Shown here piece after piece: positions 42,694 to 51,713 of a stretch of 64,000 bases of DNA. Numbering within the stretch: the stretch's first letter is position 1; every line of letters begins with the position of its first letter. This DNA comes from Brevibacillus choshinensis (GTDB taxonomy: Bacteria > Bacillota > Bacilli > Brevibacillales > Brevibacillaceae), in contig NZ_LJJB01000015.1 in the NCBI RefSeq assembly GCF_001420695.1, forward strand, positions 62,001 through 126,000, written 5' to 3'. The notes under the pieces are model-generated. The model made no database searches and had not been told where the DNA came from. It was given only the letters and a program-made list of their open reading frames with translations. Made by a program: the position numbers and the translations under genes.

Positions 42694-43503
42694 GTGCTTC
42701 AAGTCGCCAAAGCTACCTTTGTTCGAAATACGCTGGTCATGATCCGCGCCTATCCGTGGTCGTTTGTGATCGGGCATATTCTCTCCGGTGTGTACACCGT
42801 TCTATTTGCCTACTTTGCTTATCACTACGTCTTCGGCGGACAGCTGGACGAACGGTTTGCTCGTTACTCAGGGTCATCGGACTACTTATCCTACGCCATC
42901 CTGGGCGGCGCCTTCTACGCATTCTCCGTCTCGACGCTGATGAATGTGAGTCGCTCATTGATTACCGAATTGCGCGAAGGAACGCTCGAAGCCGTGCTTC
43001 TAACGCCTTCCCCGCGACGGGGATACTTTCTGGGAAACGTCCTGCAGCAAGTGATGCGAACCGTATTCGAATTTGCCGTCATTTTGATCGTCGGAGCTTT
43101 CTTCGGGCTCACACTGGGCGGTGCAAATATCTGGGGGGCCATCGCTATTTGGGTCATGTCTACAGGGGCATTCTTCTGTCAGGCACTGGTGCTCGGCAGT
43201 CTGATGCTGCGCTTTCGCGACACGTACATCACCCAAAATACGTTGTTCGTCATCATGGCGTTCGTCTCCGGCGTGACTTTCCCCAGCGCCTATTTGCCAG
43301 CATGGCTGTTGCCGCTCAGTCAGTTCATGCCGCTCGCGCCTGCTCTGGATGCGTTTCGGAAGTGCGTCATTTTAGGTGCACCCCTGATTGACTGCCTACC
43401 GCAGCTTCTCCATTTGGGGGCTCTCTCGCTTGTGTATCTCATCATTGGGGTCTGGGGAATGCGACGGATGGAAAAACGGGTCATGGAATCCATTTTCGGA
43501 TAA
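42694..43503 (+). CDS. ABC-2 type exporter permease, subunit 1
   Basis: Starting at the GTG at 42694 (GGAGG 8 bases before; one base after the ArsR stop) the protein has 269 residues and about six membrane segments. A longer frame from 42535 lies inside the ArsR gene and is rejected. Typical ABC-2 features are LITELREGTLEAVLLTPSPRRGYFLGN in the coupling region, and FVSGVTFPSAYLPAWLLPLSQFMPL before the last helices. It pairs with the permease at 44502 and the ATPase at 43519. Confidence 0.88.
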   Translation: MLQVAKATFVRNTLVMIRAYPWSFVIGHILSGVYTVLFAYFAYHYVFGGQLDERFARYSGSSDYLSYAILGGAFYAFSVSTLMNVSRSLITELREGTLEAVLLTPSPRRGYFLGNVLQQVMRTVFEFAVILIVGAFFGLTLGGANIWGAIAIWVMSTGAFFCQALVLGSLMLRFRDTYITQNTLFVIMAFVSGVTFPSAYLPAWLLPLSQFMPLAPALDAFRKCVILGAPLIDCLPQLLHLGALSLVYLIIGVWGMRRMEKRVMESIFG

Positions 43504-43518
43504 AGGAGTAGAAAACAA

Positions 43519-44505
43519 ATGCTTATCGTGGAAAACGTGCGAAAAGTATATCGAGTCAAGGAAAAGACTGGCTGGCTCTTGCGTAAATGGACAGAGGTCG
43601 AAGCGGTATCCGATTTGTCTTTTCAGATGGAGCCGGGGAAAATCATCGGCCTGTTGGGAATCAACGGAGCTGGTAAAACAACCACAATCAAGATGTGCTC
43701 GACGTTGCTCACTCCTACCAGCGGCTCGATCACCGTGGATGGGTATGACGTGATGCGCCACGATCGACTAGTCAAATCTAAGGTCAATATGATTGCCGGT
43801 GGGGAACGCATGCTGTACTGGCGCCTGACCGGTCGTGAAAATTTGCAGTACTTTGGCAGCCTGTACGGATTGGCTGGTGTGCGACTGCAAGAACGTATCG
43901 ACGGTCTGCTCCATCAAGTAGGGCTAGTCGATGCAGCAAATACCCCTGTCGAGCGCTACTCCAAAGGGATGAAGCAGCGCCTGCAAATCGCTCGTGGTCT
44001 GATCAACGACCCACGCTATTTGTTTCTGGATGAGCCGACACTAGGGCTGGACGCACCGATCGCACGCCACTTGCGCGCGCATGTCAAGAAGCTGGCTCGT
44101 GAGCATGAAAAGGCCATCTTGCTGACCAGCCACTACATTCACGAAGTCGAGGAGCTATGCGACGAGGTATACATCATCGACAAAGGAAAGCTGGTCGCCC
44201 ACGATACGCCTGAGCACTTGACGAAGTCCATCTGCAAGAAGACGGCTTTGCACGTCGTCATTCCTACTCGCTCGGATCAGTTGGACCACGACCTGCGACA
44301 GCTTGCGCTACGACATGGCGGGACGTGGGAATACGCGCAGACAGACGAGCAGACGTGGGAAGTGACCTTGCGCAGCGAGAGCGATATGACTACGCCGCTA
44401 CTGTCCCTCCTGGCTGCCCATCAGTCACCGGTACTGCGTCTGCACACCGAACGGCCGACACTGGAGGATGTCATCCTGCAAATGGCAGAACGGAGGGGAG
44501 CATGA
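43519..44505 (+). CDS. ABC exporter ATP-binding protein
   Basis: A 328-residue ATPase of the ABC-2 export (CcmA/NatA-like) class. Walker A is LLGINGAGKTTTIK (about 49-62), the signature appears as RYSKGMKQRLQIARGL, and Walker B is YLFLDEPTLGLDAPI. The N-terminal sequence YRVKEKTGWLLRKWTEVEAV is the extension typical of this branch. The C-terminal 90 residues form the usual regulatory tail (VVIPTRSDQLDHDLRQ). The stop overlaps the start of the second permease (ATGA), so the three subunits are made together. The exported compound is unknown. Confidence 0.94.
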   Translation: MLIVENVRKVYRVKEKTGWLLRKWTEVEAVSDLSFQMEPGKIIGLLGINGAGKTTTIKMCSTLLTPTSGSITVDGYDVMRHDRLVKSKVNMIAGGERMLYWRLTGRENLQYFGSLYGLAGVRLQERIDGLLHQVGLVDAANTPVERYSKGMKQRLQIARGLINDPRYLFLDEPTLGLDAPIARHLRAHVKKLAREHEKAILLTSHYIHEVEELCDEVYIIDKGKLVAHDTPEHLTKSICKKTALHVVIPTRSDQLDHDLRQLALRHGGTWEYAQTDEQTWEVTLRSESDMTTPLLSLLAAHQSPVLRLHTERPTLEDVILQMAERRGA

Positions 44506-45317
44506 GCCAGCTGTGCGCCCTGCTCTGGGCAGAAGTCAAAAAAGAGCATCGTCACTCCTTTCACAGTAAAATGGTCTATTTCAGCCTACTCGTCTGGCCG
44601 GTTATCATGTTCGTAACTGCCTACTATTCGTTCGCTCCCTTTCATATGGGATCAGGCTCACCGCTCGCCCGGTACGTTTCCCCTGAGCAGCTGCCACTGT
44701 TTCTTTTGACAGGCTACTTGGGCTATATCTTTTACTGGTGCCTCGTTCAATCCGCATGGCAAATGAGCTTTGAACGGCAAGCCGGGACCATGGAGATGAT
44801 CTTTATCAGTCCGGTGAATCGGATGGCGTTTCTCTACGGTCGTTCCCTCTCCTCGCTCGTGGAAGGTGTATGGCTGTTCTTTTGCTTTGTGCTGCTCGCT
44901 CTCATGCTCATCGGTGGGATTCATGCCAGCAGCTGGTGGGCAGTCCCGCTTGCCTTTTTGATTTTGCTGCTCTCTGCTGTTGTCTGGGGCGGATTTTTAA
45001 GCGTCCTCTTCTTGTTCTCACGTGACTCCAGCTTCCTGTATACGGTGCTGGATGAGCCGATGCTGATTTTTTCCGGCGTCCGCCTTCCCCCGATGGCCTT
45101 CCCTTTTTGGGCAAAGCTGATCTCGTTTTGCTTTCCCCTCACGTACGCTCTACAGCTGGTGCGAGGCTTACTCATGGATGGAGCTCCACTTAGCGCGCTC
45201 GCGGCGAACATGGGCAGTCTTGGCTGCGTCTTGCTCGCACTCGTGACAGCTACTGTCTTGTTACTCAAGCGCGCAGAAACGCATATGAAAGAGACCGGAA
45301 ATATGGTGATGTACTAA
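44502..45317 (+). CDS. ABC-2 type exporter permease, subunit 2
   Basis: The ATG at 44502 overlaps the ATPase stop and follows GGAGGGGAG. The 271-residue protein has about six membrane segments, with SFERQAGTMEMIFISPVNRMAFLYGRSL as the coupling region and FSGVRLPPMAFPFWAKLISFCFPLTYAL near the C-terminus. It is related to but distinct from the permease at 42694, so the exporter is probably a heterodimer. A longer in-frame extension at 44325 lies inside the ATPase gene and is rejected. Confidence 0.88.
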   Translation: MSQLCALLWAEVKKEHRHSFHSKMVYFSLLVWPVIMFVTAYYSFAPFHMGSGSPLARYVSPEQLPLFLLTGYLGYIFYWCLVQSAWQMSFERQAGTMEMIFISPVNRMAFLYGRSLSSLVEGVWLFFCFVLLALMLIGGIHASSWWAVPLAFLILLLSAVVWGGFLSVLFLFSRDSSFLYTVLDEPMLIFSGVRLPPMAFPFWAKLISFCFPLTYALQLVRGLLMDGAPLSALAANMGSLGCVLLALVTATVLLLKRAETHMKETGNMVMY

Positions 45318-45327
45318 AGGAGGCAAC

Positions 45328-45477
45328 ATTTTCCGGGTAAATGAGACGAATACGACTGAATTAATCAATCGTTTAACAGAGTTATTTGAAATTTCTTGGC
45401 AAACATTGCTCTGCGCAACTAATAAGACGGACGCTCGCCAACATGCCTGCGTCTGTCTTTTGTTATATAGAAGGTAA
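45328..45477 (+). CDS. Possible 49-residue peptide with ATT start (doubtful)
   Basis: Directly after the ABC permease stop lies an ideal AAAGGAGG (45317-45323), but the codon at normal spacing is ATT (45328). The frame then reads FRVNETNTTELINRLTELFEISWQTL and runs on to a TAA at 45475. The first 25 residues look like real amphipathic protein sequence. The frame reads through the operon terminator, so the 3' part is doubtful. It may be a remnant of a lost gene or a small peptide with a rare start. Confidence 0.25.
   Translation: MFRVNETNTTELINRLTELFEISWQTLLCATNKTDARQHACVCLLLYRR
45425..45461 (+). terminator. Terminator of the ArsR-ABC operon
   Basis: GACGGACGC pairs with GCGTCTGTC (one G-U pair) and is followed by TTTTG. 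Confidence 0.75.
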
Positions 45478-45506
45478 AACCTTATTCGTTCTGTGGATTC
45501 CCTATC

Positions 45507-45556
45507 AAAAAAGCAGCCTCATGCCAGCGTAATTGCTCGACAAGAGACTGCTTTTT
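45507..45556 (-). terminator. Terminator of namA
   Basis: AAAAAGCAGTCTC pairs with GAGGCTGCTTTTT around a 24-base loop, with T-runs on both strands. Confidence 0.75.
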
Positions 45557-45578
45557 ATATTTGCCTCAACTCATCCTA

Positions 45579-46607
45579 TTAAAAGGCACGTCCATACTGT
45601 TTCGGCGGCTGGAGCTCTTCGGGAGAGAGCGCACGAATCGCGTGCAATGCCCAGTAAGGGTCACGCAGCATTCCACGACCGACTGCCACGAGATCCGTGT
45701 CGCCATTTCCTAACGAAGCCTCTGCCAGCTTGGCATCGTCTAGATTCCCGACAGCGATCACAGGCACATCCAGCGCTTGCTTGATAACGCGTGCCAGAGG
45801 TACCTGGTAGCCAGGATGAACGCCAGGACGTCCTGCTGAGCCGATCGGACCTTCCCCACCACTGGACAAATGGAAAATGTCCACACCTGCTTCCTTGTAT
45901 CGGCGGCAAAGCTCGGTGCTGTACTCCAATCCGTACCCGCCATCCACATATTCTACAGCGGAGACACGCATGATCAGCGGCATGTCTGCCGGAACGACCT
46001 TCTTGATCGCCTGAATCACTTCAACTCCGAACAGGGCAGGATCCTTGCCGTATTGGTCATCTCGCTTATTCGTCAGTGGAGAATGGAATTGGTGAATCAA
46101 ATATCCGTGCGCACCATGAATCTCGATGGTATCCATGCCCGCCTCGACAGCACGTCTCGCCGATTCGGCAAACTTGACGACCATTTCCTGCACTTCTTCC
46201 GTGGTCAACGCACGAGGTGTTTTGTACCGGGAGCCAGGAAAAGCGATAGCTGATGAAGACACAGGAACTTCCGCATCTTCCGCTTTGCGTCCGGCATGAC
46301 CGATCTGTATCCCGATCTTTGCACCGTACTTGTGTACTTCGGAGACAATCCGCGAATATGCAGCAATTTGTTCATCTGACCACAAGCCGAGGTCGCCGTT
46401 GGAGATGCGTCCGTCTGGCTCTACATCTGTCATTTCCACGATAATCAGACCGGTTCCCCCGATCGCACGGGATACGTAGTGAACAAAGTGCCAGTCTGTC
46501 GGAGTACCGTCATGAGCATCGACCGAGTATTGGCACATCGGTGGCATGACAATGCGGTTTTTCAATGTAAGGCCCTTTACTTGAAACGGGGAAGACAACA
46601 GTGCCAT
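45579..46607 (-). CDS. namA: NADPH dehydrogenase, old yellow enzyme (NamA/YqjM)
   Basis: This FMN enzyme reduces activated C=C bonds of enals, enones and nitro compounds with NADPH and helps in oxidative stress. The protein has 342 residues when started at MALLSSPF (ATG at 46607, 8 bases after AGGAG). The YqjM-type active site is visible: Cys25 and Tyr27 in MPPMCQYS, the IHGAHGYLIHQFHSP pair of histidines near 163-167, and the tail ending KQYGRAF with the arginine that reaches the neighbouring subunit. It is a single-gene unit. Confidence 0.95.
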   Translation of the reverse strand: MALLSSPFQVKGLTLKNRIVMPPMCQYSVDAHDGTPTDWHFVHYVSRAIGGTGLIIVEMTDVEPDGRISNGDLGLWSDEQIAAYSRIVSEVHKYGAKIGIQIGHAGRKAEDAEVPVSSSAIAFPGSRYKTPRALTTEEVQEMVVKFAESARRAVEAGMDTIEIHGAHGYLIHQFHSPLTNKRDDQYGKDPALFGVEVIQAIKKVVPADMPLIMRVSAVEYVDGGYGLEYSTELCRRYKEAGVDIFHLSSGGEGPIGSAGRPGVHPGYQVPLARVIKQALDVPVIAVGNLDDAKLAEASLGNGDTDLVAVGRGMLRDPYWALHAIRALSPEELQPPKQYGRAF

Positions 46608-46807
46608 TTGTTCCACTCCTCTTACTTTTTTTCACCATCATGCCAAAAGTAGGTTTGTTGTGCAATGCCTCGCCGCACTTTGCAAGAAAACGAAGTGCAC
46701 AAAAAAGAATGGACGGAAAATTCGCTACATAATATTATAACATTACGTAAAATTATTTTTTTATGTATGAAAAAGCGTGAATTCTTTTCCGAAAGGAGCT
46801 ATACCAA

Positions 46808-47461
46808 ATGGAACTCTCCAAAGGCGTACACATGCTTCATCTTCCCTTTCACGGTATGGTCATTCATCCCACTCTCCTCATCGATCAAGAGATGGCGGTG
46901 CTGATCGACACCGGATTCCCCGGTCAGTTCGGCGAGCTGCAGACAGCCATTGAACAGGCAGGCATTTCGTTCAACCAACTAAAGGCAGTCATCTTGACTC
47001 ATCAGGATCTGGATCATATCGGGAACCTGCCAGAGATTTGGCAAAAAACCGGGGGAAGCATCAGCGTATACGCACATGAACAGGACCGCCCTTATATCCA
47101 GGGCGAACTGCCACTCATAAAGGATGGGCATCTCGACAATCCACCGAAGGGGAAAGTGACCGACCTGCTCGTAGATGGTCAAGAGCTACCTTTTTGCGGA
47201 GGGATTCGGGTGATCCATACACCTGGACATACCGAGGGGCATATCAGCCTTTATTTACGGGAGAGCAAAACGCTCATCGCAGGCGATTCGATGTACAGCG
47301 TGGACGGAAAGCTGATGGGCGTTCATGGTCCAACCACCTTAGACCTAAAGTCTGCCCAGCTCTCTTTGAAGAAATATGCCGAGTTCGACATCACCTCTGT
47401 CATTTGTTATCACGGAGGCGTCAGCACCCAAAACATCAAGCAACAGCTTCGCGACCTTTAA
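46808..47461 (+). CDS. Metallo-beta-lactamase-fold hydrolase
   Basis: A 217-residue cytosolic MBL-fold protein. The metal motif is THQDLDHIGN (near 60-69), a common variant in which Asp replaces the second His of HxHxDH. Later ligands are visible in HTPGHTEGHISLY, IAGDSMYS, and YHGG near the C-terminus. The family is related to glyoxalase II-like and quorum-quenching lactonases, but the substrate is not evident. It has an AAAGGAG box 9 bases before the ATG. It is convergent with citrate synthase and divergent from namA. Confidence 0.88.
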   Translation: MELSKGVHMLHLPFHGMVIHPTLLIDQEMAVLIDTGFPGQFGELQTAIEQAGISFNQLKAVILTHQDLDHIGNLPEIWQKTGGSISVYAHEQDRPYIQGELPLIKDGHLDNPPKGKVTDLLVDGQELPFCGGIRVIHTPGHTEGHISLYLRESKTLIAGDSMYSVDGKLMGVHGPTTLDLKSAQLSLKKYAEFDITSVICYHGGVSTQNIKQQLRDL

Positions 47462-47491
47462 GTCGGGGTACGTACCTCCCCCAGCAAACAC

Positions 47492-47533
47492 AAAAACCCC
47501 CTTCGGTGAAAGGAAGCTTTCTACCAGAGGGGG
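47492..47533 (-). terminator. Terminator of the citrate synthase gene
   Basis: CCCCCTCTGG pairs with CCGAAGGGGG across an imperfect inner part and is followed by TTTTTG on the minus strand. Confidence 0.75.
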
Positions 47534-47556
47534 TGTTGTCTATTCAAGCGATAAAT

Positions 47557-48660
47557 TTACTCCGGCATGGTGCCGATGTAGTTGGATTGCGGGCGGATGA
47601 TGCGGTTCTTGCCAGCCTGCTCCAGCACATGTGCACTCCAGCCAACGACGCGGCTGACTGCAAAGGTCGGCGTGAACAGGTCATCGTCCAGACCTACAGC
47701 GCGCATAACAGCTGCGGCAAAGAACTCCACGTTTGTATTCAGCTTACGTCCTGGCTTGTATTCATCCAGAAGCTTCAAGCCGACTTTTTCTACATGTGTC
47801 GCCAGATCAAACCACGGATCGTTGGCAGACAGCTCAGAAGCTACTACTCGCAGGGCAGTCGCACGAGGGTCGATGGTTTTGTATACGCGGTGCCCAAAGC
47901 CCATCAGTCGCCCACCGTTCTCCAGCTTGTTGCGGAGCCACGGTTCTGCATTTTCCTTGGTTCCGATCGCTTCGATCATTTCGGTTACTTCAGACGGAGC
48001 GCCTCCGTGCAGCGGTCCTTTCAGCGTACCGATCGCTGCCGTGATGGAGGACACCAGATCCGATTCTGTCGAGCTGACAACCCGTCCAGCGAAAGTCGAG
48101 GCATTCATACCGTGCTCCTGCGTCAAAATCAAGTACGCATCCAAGGCCCGTACATGAGCAGGATTTGGCTTCTCGCCTTTGAGCATGTACAGGTAGTTGG
48201 CGGTGTGATCCAGCTCGGCGTTTGGTGCGAGTGGTTCACGACCTTCCAGACAGGCAAAGCGATAAGCGACAATTGTCGGCATTTTGGCAGCCAACGAAAT
48301 CACTTCGTCGATGGTTGGAGGCCAACCCTGAGCAGAGCTGCCAAGCGCAGAAACACCTGTACGCAATACGCTCATCATATCGACGTCAGCGGGTATGAGC
48401 TTCAGAATGCCTTTTACATGTTCAGGCAGTTCACGATTTGCTTTCAATTTACTGCTCAGGTCAGCGAGTTCTTCTGCACTAGGCAAATGACCGTACCAGA
48501 GCAAGTGGGCTACTTCCTCAAATGTGTGGTGAATGGCCAAATCACGAGCCCAATGCCCGCGATACACGAGCAAGCCATTAATGCCATCGACCAGGCTCAG
48601 ATCCGTTTCTGCTACAGCGATGCCATCCAGACCAATTGCCAACGTATGTTGTTTACTCAT
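47557..48660 (-). CDS. Citrate synthase (CitA-like)
   Basis: Citrate synthase condenses oxaloacetate and acetyl-CoA. The protein has 367 residues from MSKQHTL (ATG at 48660, 8 bases after AAGGAG), the size of the small bacterial type. Catalytic histidines lie in GPLHGGAPSE and GFGHRVYK. The third catalytic residue, normally Asp in NVDFY, is Glu here (NTNVEFF). FTPTFAVSRVVGWSAHVLEQ is the usual C-terminal signature. Methylcitrate synthase activity is an alternative. A LysR gene lies directly upstream on the same strand; in Bacillus subtilis the corresponding pair is citR-citA, though divergent there. Confidence 0.9.
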   Translation of the reverse strand: MSKQHTLAIGLDGIAVAETDLSLVDGINGLLVYRGHWARDLAIHHTFEEVAHLLWYGHLPSAEELADLSSKLKANRELPEHVKGILKLIPADVDMMSVLRTGVSALGSSAQGWPPTIDEVISLAAKMPTIVAYRFACLEGREPLAPNAELDHTANYLYMLKGEKPNPAHVRALDAYLILTQEHGMNASTFAGRVVSSTESDLVSSITAAIGTLKGPLHGGAPSEVTEMIEAIGTKENAEPWLRNKLENGGRLMGFGHRVYKTIDPRATALRVVASELSANDPWFDLATHVEKVGLKLLDEYKPGRKLNTNVEFFAAAVMRAVGLDDDLFTPTFAVSRVVGWSAHVLEQAGKNRIIRPQSNYIGTMPE

Positions 48661-48781
48661 TGATCCCACTCCTTTTTACCGTCTCTATTTCTTTTAGTAT
48701 ATCCGATTGCGATTCGTAAATGAAATAGAACTAAAATGCGATTTTGATCACATTTCATAATCGATATATCCACAACGCATG

Positions 48782-49696
48782 TTAGGATCGACCCGAGATC
48801 ACAACAGGTGGCATAGGCGCGTACAACGAGTACAGAATGTCGACGAAATTTTGAGCGGTATCGCTGACCCCTCCCTTTGGCATCACGAGATAGGAAGCCA
48901 CTTTGGGTAAAGCAAGACCAGGCGTCGGCAGCTCGATGAAACGGTTTTCAAATAAATCCCGACTGACAGCCGTACGTGGCAAAAAGGAAACCCCTAGCCC
49001 TTCCTCAATGAATCGCTTGGTGATGTCCACCTGCGAGACCGCCATCGTACGCAGGGAAAGTCCTCGCTGGCGCAACAGAAGCAACAAGTCATCCCAGTAT
49101 CCAGGGTGATTGTGGGTCAATAGCCGTTTGGACTGTAGCTCTACCTCCCAATCAGGCAGCGGTGCTTCCATATCTCCCCCATTGGACGGGACGGCAAACA
49201 CGACCGGATCTTCATAGAGCAGATACGTAGCCAGTTGAAATTCTCCGGGCAACATTCTGGTCAAACCGATATCTGCTTGTCCACTCTGCACCAATGGGCC
49301 GATCTCCACCGAATCTGCTATTTTAATGGATAGATCAACGTCCGGATACATCTTGGTGTAACGGTGCAACAAATGAGACAGACGAGCACGAGCGATAATC
49401 GGCGAGACGGCCAGGTGCAGCTTTTCCCGATAACCCTGCCTCCATGCCTGCAAATCCTCGATCCCGTGATGCCATTGCTCCAAGAGTGCTTTCGCATGCG
49501 GCAAATAGCGTTTCCCCGCGGCTGTCAGGCGCACTCGTTTCCCTACTCGCTCGAACAACTCGATCCCCAATTCCTTTTCCAATTGCCGGATATGCTGACT
49601 GACGGTTGGCTGAGCGATAAATAGTGCTTCGGCCGTCTGATGAAAATTTTCCGTCGTAGCCGCTACCATAAACGTTTGCAGCACGCGAAAATCCAC
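48782..49696 (-). CDS. LysR-family transcriptional regulator
   Basis: A 304-residue LysR protein with the N-terminal winged helix (residues 1-60; TENFHQTAEALFIAQPTVSQHIRQLEKELG) and a periplasmic-binding-type effector domain (about 90-290). It lies 121 bp upstream of the citrate synthase gene on the same strand and divergent from an EamA transporter gene at 49813. A LysR-type dyad (49720-49734) lies in the divergent region. The target could be the transporter, citrate synthase, or both; a CitR-like role is possible. Confidence 0.92.
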   Translation of the reverse strand: MDFRVLQTFMVAATTENFHQTAEALFIAQPTVSQHIRQLEKELGIELFERVGKRVRLTAAGKRYLPHAKALLEQWHHGIEDLQAWRQGYREKLHLAVSPIIARARLSHLLHRYTKMYPDVDLSIKIADSVEIGPLVQSGQADIGLTRMLPGEFQLATYLLYEDPVVFAVPSNGGDMEAPLPDWEVELQSKRLLTHNHPGYWDDLLLLLRQRGLSLRTMAVSQVDITKRFIEEGLGVSFLPRTAVSRDLFENRFIELPTPGLALPKVASYLVMPKGGVSDTAQNFVDILYSLYAPMPPVVISGRS

Positions 49697-49719
49697 TTGC
49701 TTTCCCTCCTTAATATATA

Positions 49720-49734
49720 ATAACTATCGGTTAT
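49720..49734. promoter_or_regulatory. Candidate LysR box in the lysR-eamA divergent region
   Basis: ATAAC-TATCG-GTTAT is a 5-bp dyad that fits the T-N11-A rule of LysR binding sites, midway between the two divergent genes. Confidence 0.5.
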
Positions 49735-49812
49735 AATGATCTATCGAATCGGAAGTACCTCCCTCTCCTCTTTCTCTTCTATCATGAGGAAAAAGAAAGG
49801 GTGAATGCAACC

Positions 49813-50739
49813 ATGCTTCTCGCTTACGTCACGATGTGCTTGATCTTTGGCACTTCTTATTTTGCGATTAAACTGGGCTTGGAGGAGGGAATCACACCAT
49901 TCCTCTATGCGGGACTTCGCTTTTTGTTTGCGAGCCTGCTCGTGTTACTCATCCTGTTGGTGCGTAGACGCCTCGGTCGACTCCACTTGAAGGTCTATCT
50001 CGAGCTGGGATTCCTCGGCATTCTGATGACTACGATCCCGTTTGCGGCGCTGTTCTGGGCAGAGCAGTACATTTCGTCCGGTACAGCGGCGCTACTAGTC
50101 GCCACTGCTCCGATCTTTACGACTCTAATCAGCTTGTACCGCAAACAGATGACCTTTCGCTGGTTTGTTCCGGCCGGCTTGGTTATCAGTATGCTCGGTA
50201 CCTTCCTATTGATAGGCTGGTCTCACGATGGCAGTGCACACCAGCTGGAAGCATTCTTCGGAAAGCTCGCGATTATCCTATCTGAATTGTTCTTTTCCTA
50301 TGGAGCTGTACGCTCCCGAGAGTGGGTAACCCGCTTGACACCCTTTGTCTTCAACGGCTATCAAATGCTGTTCGCGAGCTTTGGTCTGCTACTTCTCTCT
50401 TTCCTGACCGAACCGTACGCCGAGACTACCTTTACTCTTACTCTAGCATCGTCCCTGTTTTATCTGGTCATCCTCGTCTCGATCGTAGCCTCTACTCTCT
50501 ATTATTGGCTGGTACAGGAAACCAATGCCGCTTTCCCTACCACTTGGACGTATGTCGCTCCCGTTATCGCGACGGCGATCGGCTATCTCTTTCTCGGTGA
50601 GGCACTAACCGTCTCTCATCTGATCGGCAGTTTCGCTGTTTTACTCGGTGTCATTCTACTGAATGGAGAAGGCTGGGCAAAGCTGCGGCAGCTTCGTACC
50701 AATGCAACGCAATCTCCTGGGCTTCAGGACGAGAGATGA
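49813..50739 (+). CDS. EamA/DMT-family transporter
   Basis: About 308 residues from the ATG at 49813 (9 bases after AAAGGGTG; a GTG at 49801 touches the ribosome binding site). Ten membrane segments in two EamA repeats are visible, with TYVAPVIATAIGYLFLGEALT as the conserved end of the second repeat. Members export amino acids or metabolites, but the substrate is unknown. It is divergent from a LysR gene. Its last 89 bases overlap the 3' end of the convergent LysR gene at 50651. Confidence 0.9.
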   Translation: MLLAYVTMCLIFGTSYFAIKLGLEEGITPFLYAGLRFLFASLLVLLILLVRRRLGRLHLKVYLELGFLGILMTTIPFAALFWAEQYISSGTAALLVATAPIFTTLISLYRKQMTFRWFVPAGLVISMLGTFLLIGWSHDGSAHQLEAFFGKLAIILSELFFSYGAVRSREWVTRLTPFVFNGYQMLFASFGLLLLSFLTEPYAETTFTLTLASSLFYLVILVSIVASTLYYWLVQETNAAFPTTWTYVAPVIATAIGYLFLGEALTVSHLIGSFAVLLGVILLNGEGWAKLRQLRTNATQSPGLQDER

Positions 50740-51547
50740 GATAGATCGTACGGGAAAACGATGACTCCTCGGAAAATGGCTTCACAACGAGCGATGGATG
50801 AAGAAATGCCTCCACGACTAATTGAGGGACGATGCTCACCCCGTGCCCTTTGGCTGTGAATGCCACGAGTGAATCGTTAAAATCGAATTCCATCATATGC
50901 TTCGGCTGAATGGCCCGTAGCTGACAATGTTTGCGAAAATCTTTGCGAATATCGCATGGATCCCGATGAATGAGCAAGTCCTCCTGGCAAAAGGAATCAA
51001 AATCGATGGCAGGTTCCTTTGCCAAGGGGTGGTCAGACGGCAATACAGCCAGATAAGGCTCCTGAAAGACTGACCATGTGGAGAATTCCCTCGTGACACT
51101 CTCCTCTTGGACGAAGGCGATATCCAGCCTGTTGAGCCTCAGCATTTCGGCCAGCTGAGCGCTTGTATCTTGTACAACGACAGACACTTCATTGTTTTTG
51201 CCAAAGCCGGCCGCAGCCATCAGACTCGGAAGAAACGTATGAGCCAAGCTCGGCAGCGAGCCCACACGAACAGGCAGGTTCTGTCTGAATCGCTCCATCC
51301 CTTTGAGCGTCTCGTCCATCTGCGCCAGTATCAGACAAGCGCGTTCGTACAAAAAACGTCCAGGCTCTGTCAGCTCAATCCCCGTCCGCTTTCGATAGAG
51401 CAGTTGACTCCCCAGTTCGTTTTCCAACAGAGCCAGCTGTTTGCTCAACGCCGGTTGGGAAATGAACAATTCTTTCGCCGCCTTATTTATGCTCCCTTTT
51501 TCAATCGTTTTCACAAAATAGGCGAGCTGCTCCAACCTGATTTTCAC
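50651..51547 (-). CDS. LysR-family transcriptional regulator
   Basis: Starting at the GTG at 51547 the protein has 298 residues, the normal LysR length; the longer frame from 51619 adds an untypical leader. The winged helix is at residues 1-60 (EQLAYFVKTIEKGSINKAAKELFISQPALSKQLALLENELG), and the effector domain follows (LPVRVGSLPSLAHTFLPSLM). It is divergent from the DUF6583-like gene at 51714. Its coding 3' end overlaps the EamA gene by 89 bases on the other strand. Targets are unknown. Confidence 0.92.
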   Translation of the reverse strand: MKIRLEQLAYFVKTIEKGSINKAAKELFISQPALSKQLALLENELGSQLLYRKRTGIELTEPGRFLYERACLILAQMDETLKGMERFRQNLPVRVGSLPSLAHTFLPSLMAAAGFGKNNEVSVVVQDTSAQLAEMLRLNRLDIAFVQEESVTREFSTWSVFQEPYLAVLPSDHPLAKEPAIDFDSFCQEDLLIHRDPCDIRKDFRKHCQLRAIQPKHMMEFDFNDSLVAFTAKGHGVSIVPQLVVEAFLHPSLVVKPFSEESSFSRTIYLISRPEAQEIALHWYEAAAALPSLLHSVE

Positions 51548-51713
51548 GACGAGATCCGCCCCTTTCATTTGGGACTTATTTCCTGTTTTTAGAAATAATT
51601 TACTAATGAACGCGTTCATCGTTCTCCCTTATGGTACAATACAAAATCGAGTGCGAAAAACCTTTTCACAAATCGCACTACGATTAGAGAGAGAAAAACA
51701 AGGGAGGAACCTC

